64,000 nucleotides of DNA from Thermococcus chitonophagus (GTDB taxonomy: Archaea > Methanobacteriota_B > Thermococci > Thermococcales > Thermococcaceae), in NCBI RefSeq assembly GCF_002214605.1, contig NZ_CP015193.1:786978-850977 (forward strand), in the 5' to 3' direction. Of this stretch, positions 56,437 to 64,000 are shown in pieces; positions within the stretch are counted from its first letter, which is position 1; each line of letters begins with the position of its first letter. The position numbers were made by a program, and so were the translations under genes. Below the pieces are notes generated by a model. The model worked only from the letters and a program-made list of their open reading frames with translations. It did no database searches and was not told the DNA's origin.

Positions 56437-57150
56437 ATGAGGAAGGCAATTTTAGGGGCTATAGTAGCCCTCCTCCTTGTTGGGGCGTACGCCTCTTATG
56501 TTATAAGTTATCCCAAGTATCCAAAGGTTGAAGGTTGTGTAAACCCATTTGCCGTAGTGAAGCCAGTAAGTAGAGTTCAAGAAAATTGGTCAAAGATTAA
56601 TGTATTCTTCAAACTTGCTACCAGTAGGGATTTTTGGAAGTTAGCTAAACCCTGGAACGTTGACTACTCCCATGTAACGGTCGTTAAGCATACCCTTGAG
56701 TACAAGGGCAAAAATATAACTATGCTCGCTATAGGAGCCTTACTGAGAGATAAGAAGCATGTTGTTGTATATTATGAGTTCTCAGAACCAGTGAGAGGAA
56801 TGGTAACAGCCTCTAAAATGTTTAGTATAAACAATAGCTCTAAACTAAAGTTAGTTGCTATGATGATTAACGGCCGATATAAACAGGTAGAAGATTGTAC
56901 GAGGGAATGTGAATCTGACGATGAATGTGGAGAATTTTGGAGCTGTTCTTCATATTGCTGTGACACCAACATCAGGTGTTTTATAGGATGTTGTGGATCG
57001 TGTGGTCTTGCATGTTTTTCCTGTCTTGTAGGTGAAGCCTCTTCGTGTTCGGAATGTGTTTTATGTGTTGGGACTTGGTGTCCCACGTGTGGAGTTCTGT
57101 GCTGTGATAAGGAAGGTACAGTATGCTTAGACTGGGGGAATATGCCATGA
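56437..57150 (+). CDS. secreted precursor with C-terminal 20-cysteine domain (bacteriocin-like)
   Basis: Precursor of 237 residues in three parts. Residues 1-25 are a Sec-type signal or anchor (MRKAILGAIVALLLVGAYAS). Residues about 26-150 form a soluble domain with one Cys. From about 153 to the end, 85 residues hold 20 cysteines in CxxC, CC and CxxxC spacings, with many Gly and Ser, and the sequence ends LDWGNMP. The layout (signal, pro/immunity domain, Cys-rich C-terminal peptide) is like halocin C8 precursors, but I see no clear sequence match. GGGGTGAT precedes the ATG. It overlaps the next gene by ATGA. A metal- or electron-handling secreted protein is the alternative. Confidence 0.75.
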   Translation: MRKAILGAIVALLLVGAYASYVISYPKYPKVEGCVNPFAVVKPVSRVQENWSKINVFFKLATSRDFWKLAKPWNVDYSHVTVVKHTLEYKGKNITMLAIGALLRDKKHVVVYYEFSEPVRGMVTASKMFSINNSSKLKLVAMMINGRYKQVEDCTRECESDDECGEFWSCSSYCCDTNIRCFIGCCGSCGLACFSCLVGEASSCSECVLCVGTWCPTCGVLCCDKEGTVCLDWGNMP

Positions 57151-57497
57151 AGAAGATAAACTCCCGGTTAGTTTTTTCCGTGCTTCTTTTAGTATTCTTA
57201 TTAATACTATCATTGCAATTTAAATTTATACTTTTTACAGCACTTCTCTCCGTCATAGTGTTGTTACTATTTGAGTATAAAGGAGAACACCTAAAAGCAA
57301 TAATCTATAGTGCGATATTATGGCTTGCTACGAATTCTGTTGTAGCGTATTTGATAATTGGTGAAGTTGAAATAAAACATCTAGTGGGGGCTATTGGAGG
57401 TAGCATATTCCTGATAGCTATAAGTTTACTTACTTGGAAAGTTTCGAGACCAAAGGACAACTTACAAAGAGGGAATAAAGAGATTAATGGTCAATAA
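57147..57497 (+). CDS. small membrane protein coupled to the Cys-rich precursor
   Basis: Protein of 116 residues with four hydrophobic segments (about 8-25, 28-43, 53-73 and 80-100) and a polar tail. No family recognised. The ATGA overlap with the upstream stop, and GGGGGA in its 3' end, show coupled expression. Size and topology suit an immunity or export helper for the Cys-rich product; this is inference. The last 7 bases overlap the convergent ACT gene. Confidence 0.65.
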   Translation: MKKINSRLVFSVLLLVFLLILSLQFKFILFTALLSVIVLLLFEYKGEHLKAIIYSAILWLATNSVVAYLIIGEVEIKHLVGAIGGSIFLIAISLLTWKVSRPKDNLQRGNKEINGQ

Positions 57498-57991
57498 ATC
57501 GAGATCCTCTTAACCCCCTCAAGCTTTGATAACTCATTTATTAGGTCCCCAGGAATTGGCTTCTCGGTGATTATCGTTAGCGTTGCCTCCGGATAGAGTT
57601 CAGGATCCTCCGCTATTGCCTGCACGATATTTATTCCCCTATCTGAGATTTTCTGGGCAACTTTCGCTAGAATTCCAATGGCCCGTGGTTCTGGTTCGAT
57701 TTCAATGACTCCGTAACCTACGTGCTTTCCAACGTACTTCATGTGCACCGTAGGCTCTAAGTTCATGTATATCTCCCTAAGCTCTGGGGTTTTGAGAATC
57801 ATTGCAACTGTTTCCTTGACTACCCTTCTGTCAACATTTAGTGCCTTTGCAATCTTTGTATATGGGACTTCAATTTCTCCTGCCTTTATCTTCATGTCTT
57901 CAGAGACTTTTAAACCATATCTCAGCAAGGTTTTTGCGATGAGTTTCCTAACTGGGTACTCGTCGAAATGATGTTCAATTCTTCCCCACAT
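57491..57991 (-). CDS. ACT-domain regulatory protein with N-terminal HTH
   Basis: Protein of 166 residues: helix-turn-helix-like segment (VPYTKIAKALNVDRRVVKETV, in the 40s to 60s) and a C-terminal ACT domain (GVIEIEPEPRAIGILAKVA to VKRISIY) that probably binds an amino acid. The role is probably transcriptional regulation of amino acid metabolism. GGTGATGGAGC precedes the ATG. Confidence 0.78.
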   Translation of the reverse strand: MWGRIEHHFDEYPVRKLIAKTLLRYGLKVSEDMKIKAGEIEVPYTKIAKALNVDRRVVKETVAMILKTPELREIYMNLEPTVHMKYVGKHVGYGVIEIEPEPRAIGILAKVAQKISDRGINIVQAIAEDPELYPEATLTIITEKPIPGDLINELSKLEGVKRISIY

Positions 57992-58111
57992 GCTCCATCA
58001 CCGCCATTAAAGTTCAGCATTCCACTATTGGGTTCATTGGTATTAAAATGTTTCCATGTCCTCAAATATACCTTAGACAATAAAAGATAAAAGCTGTGAA
58101 AACGCGGAAGG

Positions 58112-58120
58112 TATATAAAA
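58112..58120 (+). promoter_or_regulatory. TATA box of psmA and the exosome superoperon
   Basis: TATATAAAA preceded by GCGGAAGG (BRE-like) is 33 bases upstream of the psmA ATG; transcription should start near 58141-58145. Confidence 0.7.
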
Positions 58121-58152
58121 TCCCTTCCCGAGTATCAGTGGGGGGTGAAGAG

Positions 58153-58935
58153 ATGGCGTTTGTACCACCTCAAGCAGGATACGATAGGGCGATCACAGTT
58201 TTCAGCCCTGATGGAAGACTGTTCCAAGTGAACTATGCAAGAGAAGCAGTTAAAAGAGGAGCAACAGCAGTTGGGGTTAAATGCAACGAGGGTGTTGTTC
58301 TTGCTGTAGAAAAAAGGATAACAAGCAGATTAATTGAACCTGAGAGTTATGAGAAGATTTTCCAAATTGATGATCACATTGCAGCAGCATCGAGTGGGAT
58401 AATTGCAGATGCGAGAGTTCTCGTAAATAGAGCAAGGCTCGAGGCTCAAATTCACAGACTAACATATGGTGAGCCTGCTCCCCTCTCGGTAATAGTCAAG
58501 AAGATATGTGACTTAAAGCAGATGCACACCCAGTATGGCGGTGTAAGACCATTTGGCGCCGCTCTGTTAATGGCTGGCGTTAATGACAGGCCAGAGCTTT
58601 ATGAAACAGATCCCAGCGGTGCATACTTTGCTTGGAAAGCTGTAGCGATCGGAAGTGGTAGGAATACAGCAATGGCTATCTTTGAAGAAAAGTACAGGGA
58701 TGATATGACGCTTGAAGATGCAATAAAGCTTGCAATATTAGCCTTGGCCAAGACTATGGAAAATCCGACCGCTGATAACATTGAGGTTGCCGTAATAACT
58801 GTGCAAGACAAGAAGTTTAGGAAGCTCTCAAAGGATGAGATAGCGAAGTACCTCGAGGAAGTTATGAAGGAGGTCGAGCAAGAGGAGGTTAAGGAGAAAG
58901 AGGAGGATTATTCCGAGCTTGACAGCCACTACTAA
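58153..58935 (+). CDS. psmA: 20S proteasome alpha subunit
   Basis: Forms the outer rings and gate of the proteasome. 260 residues; N-terminal gate [31 protein letters not shown] and [17 protein letters not shown]; acidic tail ending [19 protein letters not shown] precedes the ATG. First gene of the conserved proteasome-exosome superoperon. Confidence 0.97.
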   Translation: MAFVPPQAGYDRAITVFSPDGRLFQVNYAREAVKRGATAVGVKCNEGVVLAVEKRITSRLIEPESYEKIFQIDDHIAAASSGIIADARVLVNRARLEAQIHRLTYGEPAPLSVIVKKICDLKQMHTQYGGVRPFGAALLMAGVNDRPELYETDPSGAYFAWKAVAIGSGRNTAMAIFEEKYRDDMTLEDAIKLAILALAKTMENPTADNIEVAVITVQDKKFRKLSKDEIAKYLEEVMKEVEQEEVKEKEEDYSELDSHY

Positions 58936-58965
58936 CTTTATTTCTCTTTTCTGGAGGTGATGTCT

Positions 58966-59508
58966 ATGCCGATTAGTGTGGACAAGGCCGTGATTGCTAG
59001 ATTGAAAGTTCACGGTGAGACTTTTGAAATTCTTGTTGATCCTTATTTGGCCAGGGATTTCAAAGAGGGCAAAGATGTTCCAATTGAGGAAATTCTTGCA
59101 ACTCCTTATGTGTTTAAAGATGCACACAAGGGTGATAAGGCAAGCGAGCATGAGATGGAGAAAATCTTTGGCACGAGTGACCCCTACGAAGTTGCTAAGA
59201 TAATTCTAAGGAAAGGAGAAGTCCAACTTACTGCCCAACAAAGAAGACAAATGCTGGAAGAGAAGAAGAGGCAGATAGCGACTATAATCCATAGGCATGC
59301 GGTAGATCCAAGAACGGGCTATCCCCATCCAGTAGATAGAATATTGAAGGCAATGGAGGAAGTTGGTGTTAGGGTTGATATATTCAAAGATGCCGAGGCT
59401 CAAGTTCAGGATGTCATAAAGGCACTAAGGAGGGTTCTCCCACTGAAGATTGAGGTCAAGATAATAGCAGTGAAGGATGTTCCTGATCGAAATCCCTGGG
59501 GGAGTTGA
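58966..59508 (+). CDS. sdo1: ribosome maturation protein SBDS, truncated by deletion and frameshift
   Basis: SBDS helps release the anti-association factor aIF6 from the large subunit. The first 174 or so residues are normal ([50 protein letters not shown]), but the frame then ends with DRNPWGS at 180 residues, whereas family members have about 232-235. The usual C-terminal end ([20 protein letters not shown] and on to IERKGL) is present downstream at 59486-59587 in the +1 frame. Thus about 28 codons are missing, of length 3n+2. Domain III is lost. GGAGGTGATGTCT precedes the ATG. Whether the truncated protein works is unknown. Confidence 0.9.
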   Translation: MPISVDKAVIARLKVHGETFEILVDPYLARDFKEGKDVPIEEILATPYVFKDAHKGDKASEHEMEKIFGTSDPYEVAKIILRKGEVQLTAQQRRQMLEEKKRQIATIIHRHAVDPRTGYPHPVDRILKAMEEVGVRVDIFKDAEAQVQDVIKALRRVLPLKIEVKIIAVKDVPDRNPWGS

Positions 59509-59587
59509 GGAAGAGTTTTATGAAAAGTTGAACGCCCTTACAAAGGGCAATGTCCAGACTAAACTTATAGAGAGGAAGGGCTTATGA
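59486..59587 (+). pseudogene. orphaned C-terminal segment of SBDS
   Basis: Reads [20 protein letters not shown], then [13 protein letters not shown] and TGA, the known end of Thermococcales SBDS, but out of frame with the upstream part and without a start codon of its own. Its TGA overlaps the rrp4 ATG (ATGA), showing where the intact gene once ended. Confidence 0.85.
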
Positions 59588-60369
59588 AGAGGATATTTGT
59601 TCAGAATAGGGAATTAGTTGTTCCAGGAACCTTACTAGCCCAAGGTCCATATAAGAACGGAAGGGGAACATTTAAGGAAGGCTCGAGAATTTACTCGACC
59701 GTTATAGGCCTCGTTGACATTAAAGGGAATACTATTAGAGTCATCCCTCTTGAGGGCCCATATATTCCTGAGGTTGGGGATAACGTTATTGGGAAAATAG
59801 TTGATGTCAAGTTCTCTAGCTGGGTTGTCGACATAGGAGCTCCCTATCCAGCAACTCTTAAAATACAGGACTATACAGATGAGAAGATTGACCTCATAAG
59901 GACGGATCTGAGGAAGTTCTTTGACATTGGGGATATAATCTATGCAAAGGTCAAGGCGATAAATGAAGTCAACAATATCGACCTTACAACGAAAGGCATG
60001 CCCTTCAATGGTGGGCCCCTTAGGGGGGGTCAAATTGTAAAGATAACTCCCTCAAAGGTTCCTAGGGTTATAGGAAAGGGGGGCTCAATGATAAACATGA
60101 TAAAGAAGCTTACAATGAGCAGGATAATAGTAGGGCAGAATGGCTGGATATGGGTCAACAGCAAGAACGATGCCCTAGAGAAACTTGCTATTGAGGCGAT
60201 ATTGAAGATAGACCGGGAGAGCCATACAAGGGGATTAACTGACAGGATAAAGTCCCTTCTTCTCTCGAGGCTTGAAGAGCTAAAGGAGCAGGGGATTATT
60301 GAGGAGATACCAAAGCTTGAGGAAGAGCAGGAAGAGGAGAAGGTGGGGGAAAATGATGGAGAAACCTGA
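59584..60369 (+). CDS. rrp4: exosome subunit Rrp4
   Basis: RNA-binding cap of the archaeal exosome, 261 residues: N-terminal domain, S1 domain (about 62-130: [20 protein letters not shown]), KH domain (about 148-215: [15 protein letters not shown]) and an acidic tail. Its ATG overlaps the ancestral SBDS stop; with SBDS now ending at 59508, ribosomes must initiate here after a 75-base gap, possibly lowering coupling. No strong ribosome binding site, only GGAAGGG, precedes it. Confidence 0.95.
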   Translation: MKRIFVQNRELVVPGTLLAQGPYKNGRGTFKEGSRIYSTVIGLVDIKGNTIRVIPLEGPYIPEVGDNVIGKIVDVKFSSWVVDIGAPYPATLKIQDYTDEKIDLIRTDLRKFFDIGDIIYAKVKAINEVNNIDLTTKGMPFNGGPLRGGQIVKITPSKVPRVIGKGGSMINMIKKLTMSRIIVGQNGWIWVNSKNDALEKLAIEAILKIDRESHTRGLTDRIKSLLLSRLEELKEQGIIEEIPKLEEEQEEEKVGENDGET

Positions 60370-61102
60370 AGATATCAAGCTGATTGATGAAAATGGTAGA
60401 AGAATTGATGGGAGAAAGAAGTACGAGTTGAGACCAATAAAGATGAAAGTTGGCGTTTTGAAGAATGCAAATGGTTCCGCGTATATTGAATGGGGTAAGA
60501 ACAAAATAATAGCTGCTGTTTATGGTCCTAGAGAGATACACCCCAAACACCTTCAGAGACCAGATAGAGCTATTCTGAGAGTCCGTTATAACATGGCCCC
60601 CTTCAGCGTTGAGGAAAGGAAGAAGCCTGGGCCTGATAGGAGGAGCATAGAGATAAGCAAGGTAATAAAGGGTGCCCTTGAGCCTGCTTTAATCTTGGAG
60701 ATGTTCCCTAGGACCGCAATAGACATCTTTATAGAGGTCCTTCAGGCGGATGCAGGTACTAGGGTTGCTGGAATTACTGCTGCATCACTTGCATTGGCTG
60801 ATGCCGGAATCCCAATGAGGGACTTAGTTGCAGCATGTGCCGCTGGTAAGATTGAGGGTCAAATAGTCCTCGACCTAAATAAAGAGGAAGACAACTATGG
60901 AGAGGCCGATGTTCCCGTTGCAATAATGCCCCTCAAGAATGACATAACACTGCTCCAGATGGATGGTTATCTGACTAAGGATGAGTTCATTGAAGCAGTT
61001 AAGCTGGCCATAAAGGGAGCAAAGGCCGTTTACCAGAAGCAGAGAGAAGCCCTGAAAGAGAAGTACGTTAAGATAGCCCAGGAGGTTGAGGGAAGTGAGT
61101 GA
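60353..61102 (+). CDS. rrp41: exosome catalytic subunit Rrp41
   Basis: RNase PH-fold subunit with the phosphorolytic site, 249 residues, the length known in P. abyssi. [19 protein letters not shown], catalytic-side [16 protein letters not shown] (the RNA-binding Args) and [22 protein letters not shown] carrying the Asp. GGTGGGGGAAA precedes the ATG, inside the end of rrp4. Confidence 0.96.
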   Translation: MMEKPEDIKLIDENGRRIDGRKKYELRPIKMKVGVLKNANGSAYIEWGKNKIIAAVYGPREIHPKHLQRPDRAILRVRYNMAPFSVEERKKPGPDRRSIEISKVIKGALEPALILEMFPRTAIDIFIEVLQADAGTRVAGITAASLALADAGIPMRDLVAACAAGKIEGQIVLDLNKEEDNYGEADVPVAIMPLKNDITLLQMDGYLTKDEFIEAVKLAIKGAKAVYQKQREALKEKYVKIAQEVEGSE

Positions 61103-61925
61103 TAATGAAATTATTGCCGGTATAATGAGAGATCATATCGTTAACCTGCTCAAGGAAGGCAAGAGAATTGATGATAGAGGATTTGAAGATTACAGACCAA
61201 TCGAGATTGAAGTAGGATTAATTGAGAAGGCTGAAGGCTCAGCCTTAGTTAAGCTGGGAAGTACTCAAGTTTTAGTGGGAATAAAGACTACCCTTGGTGA
61301 GCCCTTTCCTGATACCCCCAACATGGGCGTAATGACTACCAACGTTGAACTTGTACCATTAGCTTCACCGACATTTGAACCCGGTCCACCGGATGAGAGG
61401 GCAATAGAGCTCGCTAGAGTCATAGACAGGGGAATTAGAGAAAGTAGGGCCCTTAATCTAGAGAAAATGGCTATAGTCCCAGGCAAGATAGTTAGGGTGG
61501 TCTTCATAGATGTCCACGTTCTTGATCATGACGGGAATTTGATGGATGCAATTGGAATAGCTGCAATAGCAGCTCTAATGAATGCAAAGGTTCCAAAAGT
61601 TAGGTACAATGAAGAGACCGAGGATGTTGAAATTCTAGAGGAGACTGAGCCTCTTCCAGTAGAAAAGATACCAGTTCCAGTTACCTTTGCTAAGATAGGG
61701 AATGCTCTTGTCGTTGACCCTAACCTAGAGGAAGAGCAGGTCATGGATGGGAGACTAACTATAACTACCGATGAAACTGGACACATCTCTGCAGTCCAAA
61801 AAAGCGAGGGAGGGGCTTTTAAGCTTGAAGAAGTAATGTATGCTGTTGAAACTGCGTTTAAGAAGGCCGAACACATAAGAAAACTGATCATAGAGGCCGT
61901 AGAGAAAGGACATGCAAAAGGGTAA
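61095..61925 (+). CDS. rrp42: exosome subunit Rrp42
   Basis: RNase PH-fold partner of Rrp41 in the hexameric ring, without its own active site. 276 residues from GTG 61095 ([10 protein letters not shown]), overlapping the Rrp41 stop by 8 bases. [38 protein letters not shown] and [18 protein letters not shown] are characteristic. Confidence 0.96.
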   Translation: MSDNEIIAGIMRDHIVNLLKEGKRIDDRGFEDYRPIEIEVGLIEKAEGSALVKLGSTQVLVGIKTTLGEPFPDTPNMGVMTTNVELVPLASPTFEPGPPDERAIELARVIDRGIRESRALNLEKMAIVPGKIVRVVFIDVHVLDHDGNLMDAIGIAAIAALMNAKVPKVRYNEETEDVEILEETEPLPVEKIPVPVTFAKIGNALVVDPNLEEEQVMDGRLTITTDETGHISAVQKSEGGAFKLEEVMYAVETAFKKAEHIRKLIIEAVEKGHAKG

Positions 61926-61965
61926 ATTTTATAAACTAATCTTCTTCCCTTTATTTCGGCCCCAA

Positions 61966-62042
61966 GCCCCGGTAGCCTAGCCTGGTGGGGCGGGGGACTT
62001 GTAATCCCCAGGTCGCGGGTTCAAATCCCGCCCGGGGCTCCA
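61966..62042 (+). tRNA. tRNA-Thr (anticodon TGT)
   Basis: Acceptor GCCCCGG pairs with CCGGGGC; anticodon stem GGGGG... with loop CTTGTAA gives TGT; T arm GCGGG-TTCAAAT-CCCGC. Discriminator base T, as in archaeal Thr tRNAs, and CCA is encoded. A TATA element (TTTTATAAAC, about 61927-61936) lies upstream at the right distance. Two bases separate it from the next tRNA. Confidence 0.97.
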
Positions 62043-62044
62043 GT

Positions 62045-62122
62045 GGGGCCGTAGGGTAGCTTGGTCTATCCTGCGGGCTTTGGGAGCCCGTGACCCGGGT
62101 TCAAATCCCGGCGGCCCCACCA
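62045..62122 (+). tRNA. tRNA-Pro (anticodon TGG)
   Basis: Acceptor GGGGCCG with CGGCCCC, anticodon stem CGGGC/GCCCG with loop TTTGGGA, anticodon TGG; T arm CCGGG-TTCAAAT-CCCGG. CCA is encoded. Probably transcribed in tandem with tRNA-Thr. Confidence 0.97.
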
Positions 62123-62199
62123 TTATTTTTTGCCATGAACCTTTACTACATTGTAAAAGTTTTTAAGGATATATTGAAAAGTGAACTTGGTGGGTGGCC

Positions 62200-62820
62200 G
62201 TGTATTATGAACATGCTCCGGCCCTTGGCTCTTACCTGATCTTGTACTTCTTCTACCTGATTCCCCTACCAGTGACGATCATATTAATATTGCTTTCTAG
62301 GAGAGTCTATATACAGAAGAGACAATGGATGAAAGTTGTGAAACCACTAGTTGCATGGAGCATTTTATGGATGTTTATAAGTTCGATAGCTCAGTTTTAC
62401 TTAACTCACCAGTACCTGTACCTGTATTCCCTAACAGCCACCGGTACGTGCTTTACGTCCTCGTGCTTAAAAGAAAGCATGGCACGAGATGAACTTTACA
62501 AATTCAACATTACAGGAATGGAAGAGTATGGCATGCCGAACTTTGGAATAATGAGGGCATACAGGGTTACTGATTCAAGACTGGTCATGGGAATACATCC
62601 ACATATCGAGCGCGTAAACGCGGTTATCATAGCAAGATCTATGTTTCCGTTGCCAGTTGTCGAAATATGGGATTACAAAGTAGATCCGAGGGATCCTCAT
62701 AGAATTATTGGACTTGAAAGGTTTTACATTGTATATCCTAGCAATCCTGGGGAGGTCCTAACAGAGCACTTTGACTTTAAGTTTGAGATGTTTTCATGGG
62801 GGAAGAGGTATAGTGGATGA
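62200..62820 (+). CDS. hypothetical two-span membrane protein between tRNA genes
   Basis: Protein of 206 residues. Hydrophobic segments at about 10-32 and 48-65, then a soluble region of about 140 residues with two Cys (TCFTSSC). No family recognised. GTG 62200 is my choice because GGTGG lies 7 bases upstream; GTG 62194 is an alternative. TATA-like GTTTTTAAGG is near 62159. It is inserted between tRNA-Pro and tRNA-Thr(GGT). Confidence 0.6.
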   Translation: MYYEHAPALGSYLILYFFYLIPLPVTIILILLSRRVYIQKRQWMKVVKPLVAWSILWMFISSIAQFYLTHQYLYLYSLTATGTCFTSSCLKESMARDELYKFNITGMEEYGMPNFGIMRAYRVTDSRLVMGIHPHIERVNAVIIARSMFPLPVVEIWDYKVDPRDPHRIIGLERFYIVYPSNPGEVLTEHFDFKFEMFSWGKRYSG

Positions 62821-62870
62821 ATAACCGAAAACCTTATATATCATCTTTATTGGAGCATTTTTCGGCAGGC

Positions 62871-62947
62871 GCCCCGGTGGCTCAGCCTGGTAGAGCGGCC
62901 GCTTGGTAAGCGGCAGGTCCCGGGTTCAAAGCCCGGCCGGGGCTCCA
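62871..62947 (+). tRNA. tRNA-Thr (anticodon GGT)
   Basis: Acceptor GCCCCGG with CCGGGGC, anticodon stem GCCGC/GCGGC with loop TTGGTAA, anticodon GGT; T arm CCGGG-TTCAAAG-CCCGG, discriminator T, encoded CCA. TATA box CCTTATATATC at about 62832-62842. Confidence 0.97.
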
Positions 62948-63059
62948 CCTTCTAATAAGCTTTTCGCAATGGATATAAAATCTTAGTAAAGCTTATATAT
63001 CAGAACCTAAAGGCGGAGTGTGGATGACATTCGTAAAAACTTCTGGGGGGCAATTTTCC

Positions 63060-63308
63060 GTGGCGGGGAGAAAAGAGTTTAACATATTTGATCACGTATT
63101 AGTGCCTGAGCATAGAGTACTCAGTGAGGAAGAAAAGAAGGCACTATTTGAGAAGTACAAAATAACTCCTGCTCAGCTACCTCAAATTAAGGCTAGTGAT
63201 CCTGCTGTTAAAGCCCTTGGCGCTAAGCCTGGAGATGTTATTGAAATCAAGAGAAAAAGTCCTACAGCTGGAGTCTACTATTATTATAGGATAGTGGTTG
63301 AAGATTAA
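63060..63308 (+). CDS. rpoH: RNA polymerase subunit H
   Basis: Homologue of the C-terminal domain of eukaryotic RPB5. From GTG 63060 it is 82 residues ([20 protein letters not shown]), the length known in Pyrococcus, ending [16 protein letters not shown] lies 9 bases upstream. The frame is open to an ATG at 63024, which would add 12 residues; the TATA box CTTATATATC (about 62990-63001) puts transcription start near 63022, so this is possible but less likely. Confidence 0.93.
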   Translation: MAGRKEFNIFDHVLVPEHRVLSEEEKKALFEKYKITPAQLPQIKASDPAVKALGAKPGDVIEIKRKSPTAGVYYYYRIVVED

Positions 63309-63327
63309 AGCTTCTTGAGGTGAGAAT

Positions 63328-64000
63328 ATGAGAGGTCCGACGGTTGTAGAGGTTACTCCCGACGATCTTTGGATTGTTATGGAGAGTTACTGGCAGGAAA
63401 AGGGTCTTGTAAGACAGCATCTCGATTCTTACAACGCCTTCATTGAGAGAGGTCTTCAGGAGGTTGTTGACGAGTTCGGTGGAATAAAGCCGGACATTCC
63501 AGATTTCGAGGTAAAATTTGGAAAAATCAGAGTTGGTCAACCAGAATTCCAGGAGCCCCATGGTCAGAGAAAGCCTTTATATCCAATGGACGCGAGGATA
63601 AGGAATCTTACATATTCTGCCCCGCTCTACCTTGAAATGATTCCAGTGATTAGGGGAATAGAACAGGAGCCCGTTGAGGTTAGAATAGGTGAGCTTCCAA
63701 TAATGCTAAAGTCTAAGGTCTGTAGGCTTTATGGCCTAAGCGATGAAGAACTTATCAAGCTCGGTGAAGATCCAAAGGATCCTGGGGGTTACTTCATAAT
63801 TAACGGTTCTGAGAGAGTTATAGTATCTATTGAAGATATAGCTCCTAATAGGACGCTTGTTGAGAGAGACGAGAGGCAGGATAGGTACGTAGCAAAGGTA
63901 TTCTCATATAGACATGGATATAGAGCATTGATCACCGTAGAGAGGAAGAAAGATGGAATTCTCTATGTCGGGATTCCGAATGTTCCTAAGCCCATTAAGT
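63328..64000 (+). CDS. rpoB: RNA polymerase subunit B (N-terminal part)
   Basis: Second-largest polymerase subunit, cut by the window end after 224 codons. The start MRGPTVVEVTPDDLWIVMES and the segments LVRQHLDSYNAFIERGLQ, KPLYPMDARIRNLTYSAPLY and PGGYFIINGSERVIVSIED are diagnostic for archaeal RpoB. GAGGTGAGAAT precedes the ATG, 19 bases after rpoH. Confidence 0.97.
   Translation, partial: MRGPTVVEVTPDDLWIVMESYWQEKGLVRQHLDSYNAFIERGLQEVVDEFGGIKPDIPDFEVKFGKIRVGQPEFQEPHGQRKPLYPMDARIRNLTYSAPLYLEMIPVIRGIEQEPVEVRIGELPIMLKSKVCRLYGLSDEELIKLGEDPKDPGGYFIINGSERVIVSIEDIAPNRTLVERDERQDRYVAKVFSYRHGYRALITVERKKDGILYVGIPNVPKPIK

Overview
The window reads as a chromosomal segment of a hyperthermophilic euryarchaeon of the order Thermococcales, almost certainly a Pyrococcus. 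The evidence is the gene content: glutamate dehydrogenase and its LrpA regulator, an ATP-dependent DNA ligase of about 560 residues, TrpB2, Top6A/Top6B, an aRF1 with NIKS and GGQ motifs, archaeal RNA polymerase subunits, and an exosome operon. Promoters are archaeal BRE/TATA type with GGTGAT-like ribosome binding sites, and tRNA genes carry encoded CCA. I cannot name the species. Genes are packed tightly with many overlapping ends, and I see no insertion sequence, integrase, CRISPR array or rRNA operon.

Layout. 1-10 kb: mevalonate kinase and isopentenyl phosphate kinase (isoprenoid precursors), DNA ligase, an OsmC-like protein, then a nucleotide-sugar block (DUF354 protein, WecC, WecB) that should make UDP-ManNAc and its uronic acid. 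10-19 kb: phosphoesterase, a radical SAM/TRAM protein, glycyl-tRNA synthetase, pyruvoyl arginine decarboxylase, a PP-loop protein, an MBL-fold enzyme and inositol-1-phosphate synthase (thermoprotective lyso-osmolyte). 19-29 kb: RtcB RNA ligase interrupted by an intein at its catalytic Cys, RNase P Rpp21, MinD, AMP phosphorylase, a dolichol-phosphate-sugar synthase-like enzyme, a ubiquitin-like modifier, and a CBS protein with a cation antiporter. 29-42 kb: gdh and lrpA, gamma carbonic anhydrase, cis-prenyltransferase, dCMP deaminase, a BlaI-like repressor beside a decayed M48 protease, GT2 with DUF2304, aRF1, TrpB2, M55 peptidase, HypA with its Mrp-type ATPase, Nudix, PfkB and an SFM1-like methyltransferase.

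42-54 kb: DUF89 and HypE-like proteins, a membrane permease, SppA, then a long plus-strand information-processing operon: aIF1A, Rio1, Dim2-like KH protein, Top6B, Top6A, DUF530 and DUF1699. 54-64 kb: TldD/TldE; a two-gene unit encoding a secreted precursor with a C-terminal domain containing 20 cysteines plus a small membrane protein; an ACT regulator; the proteasome-exosome superoperon (PsmA, SBDS, Rrp4, Rrp41, Rrp42); three tRNAs; and the start of the RNA polymerase operon (RpoH, RpoB, cut by the window end).

Main surprises. (1) The Cys-rich precursor resembles the architecture of halocin C8-type bacteriocins and is translationally coupled to a possible immunity protein, next to TldD/TldE. 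(2) SBDS, normally a complete ribosome-assembly factor, has lost about 28 codons with a frameshift. (3) Four candidate box C/D guide RNAs, two sharing a C or D' box with the stop codon of a protein gene. (4) A GC-rich structured RNA candidate with a kink-turn signature. (5) A BlaI/M48 pair in decay.
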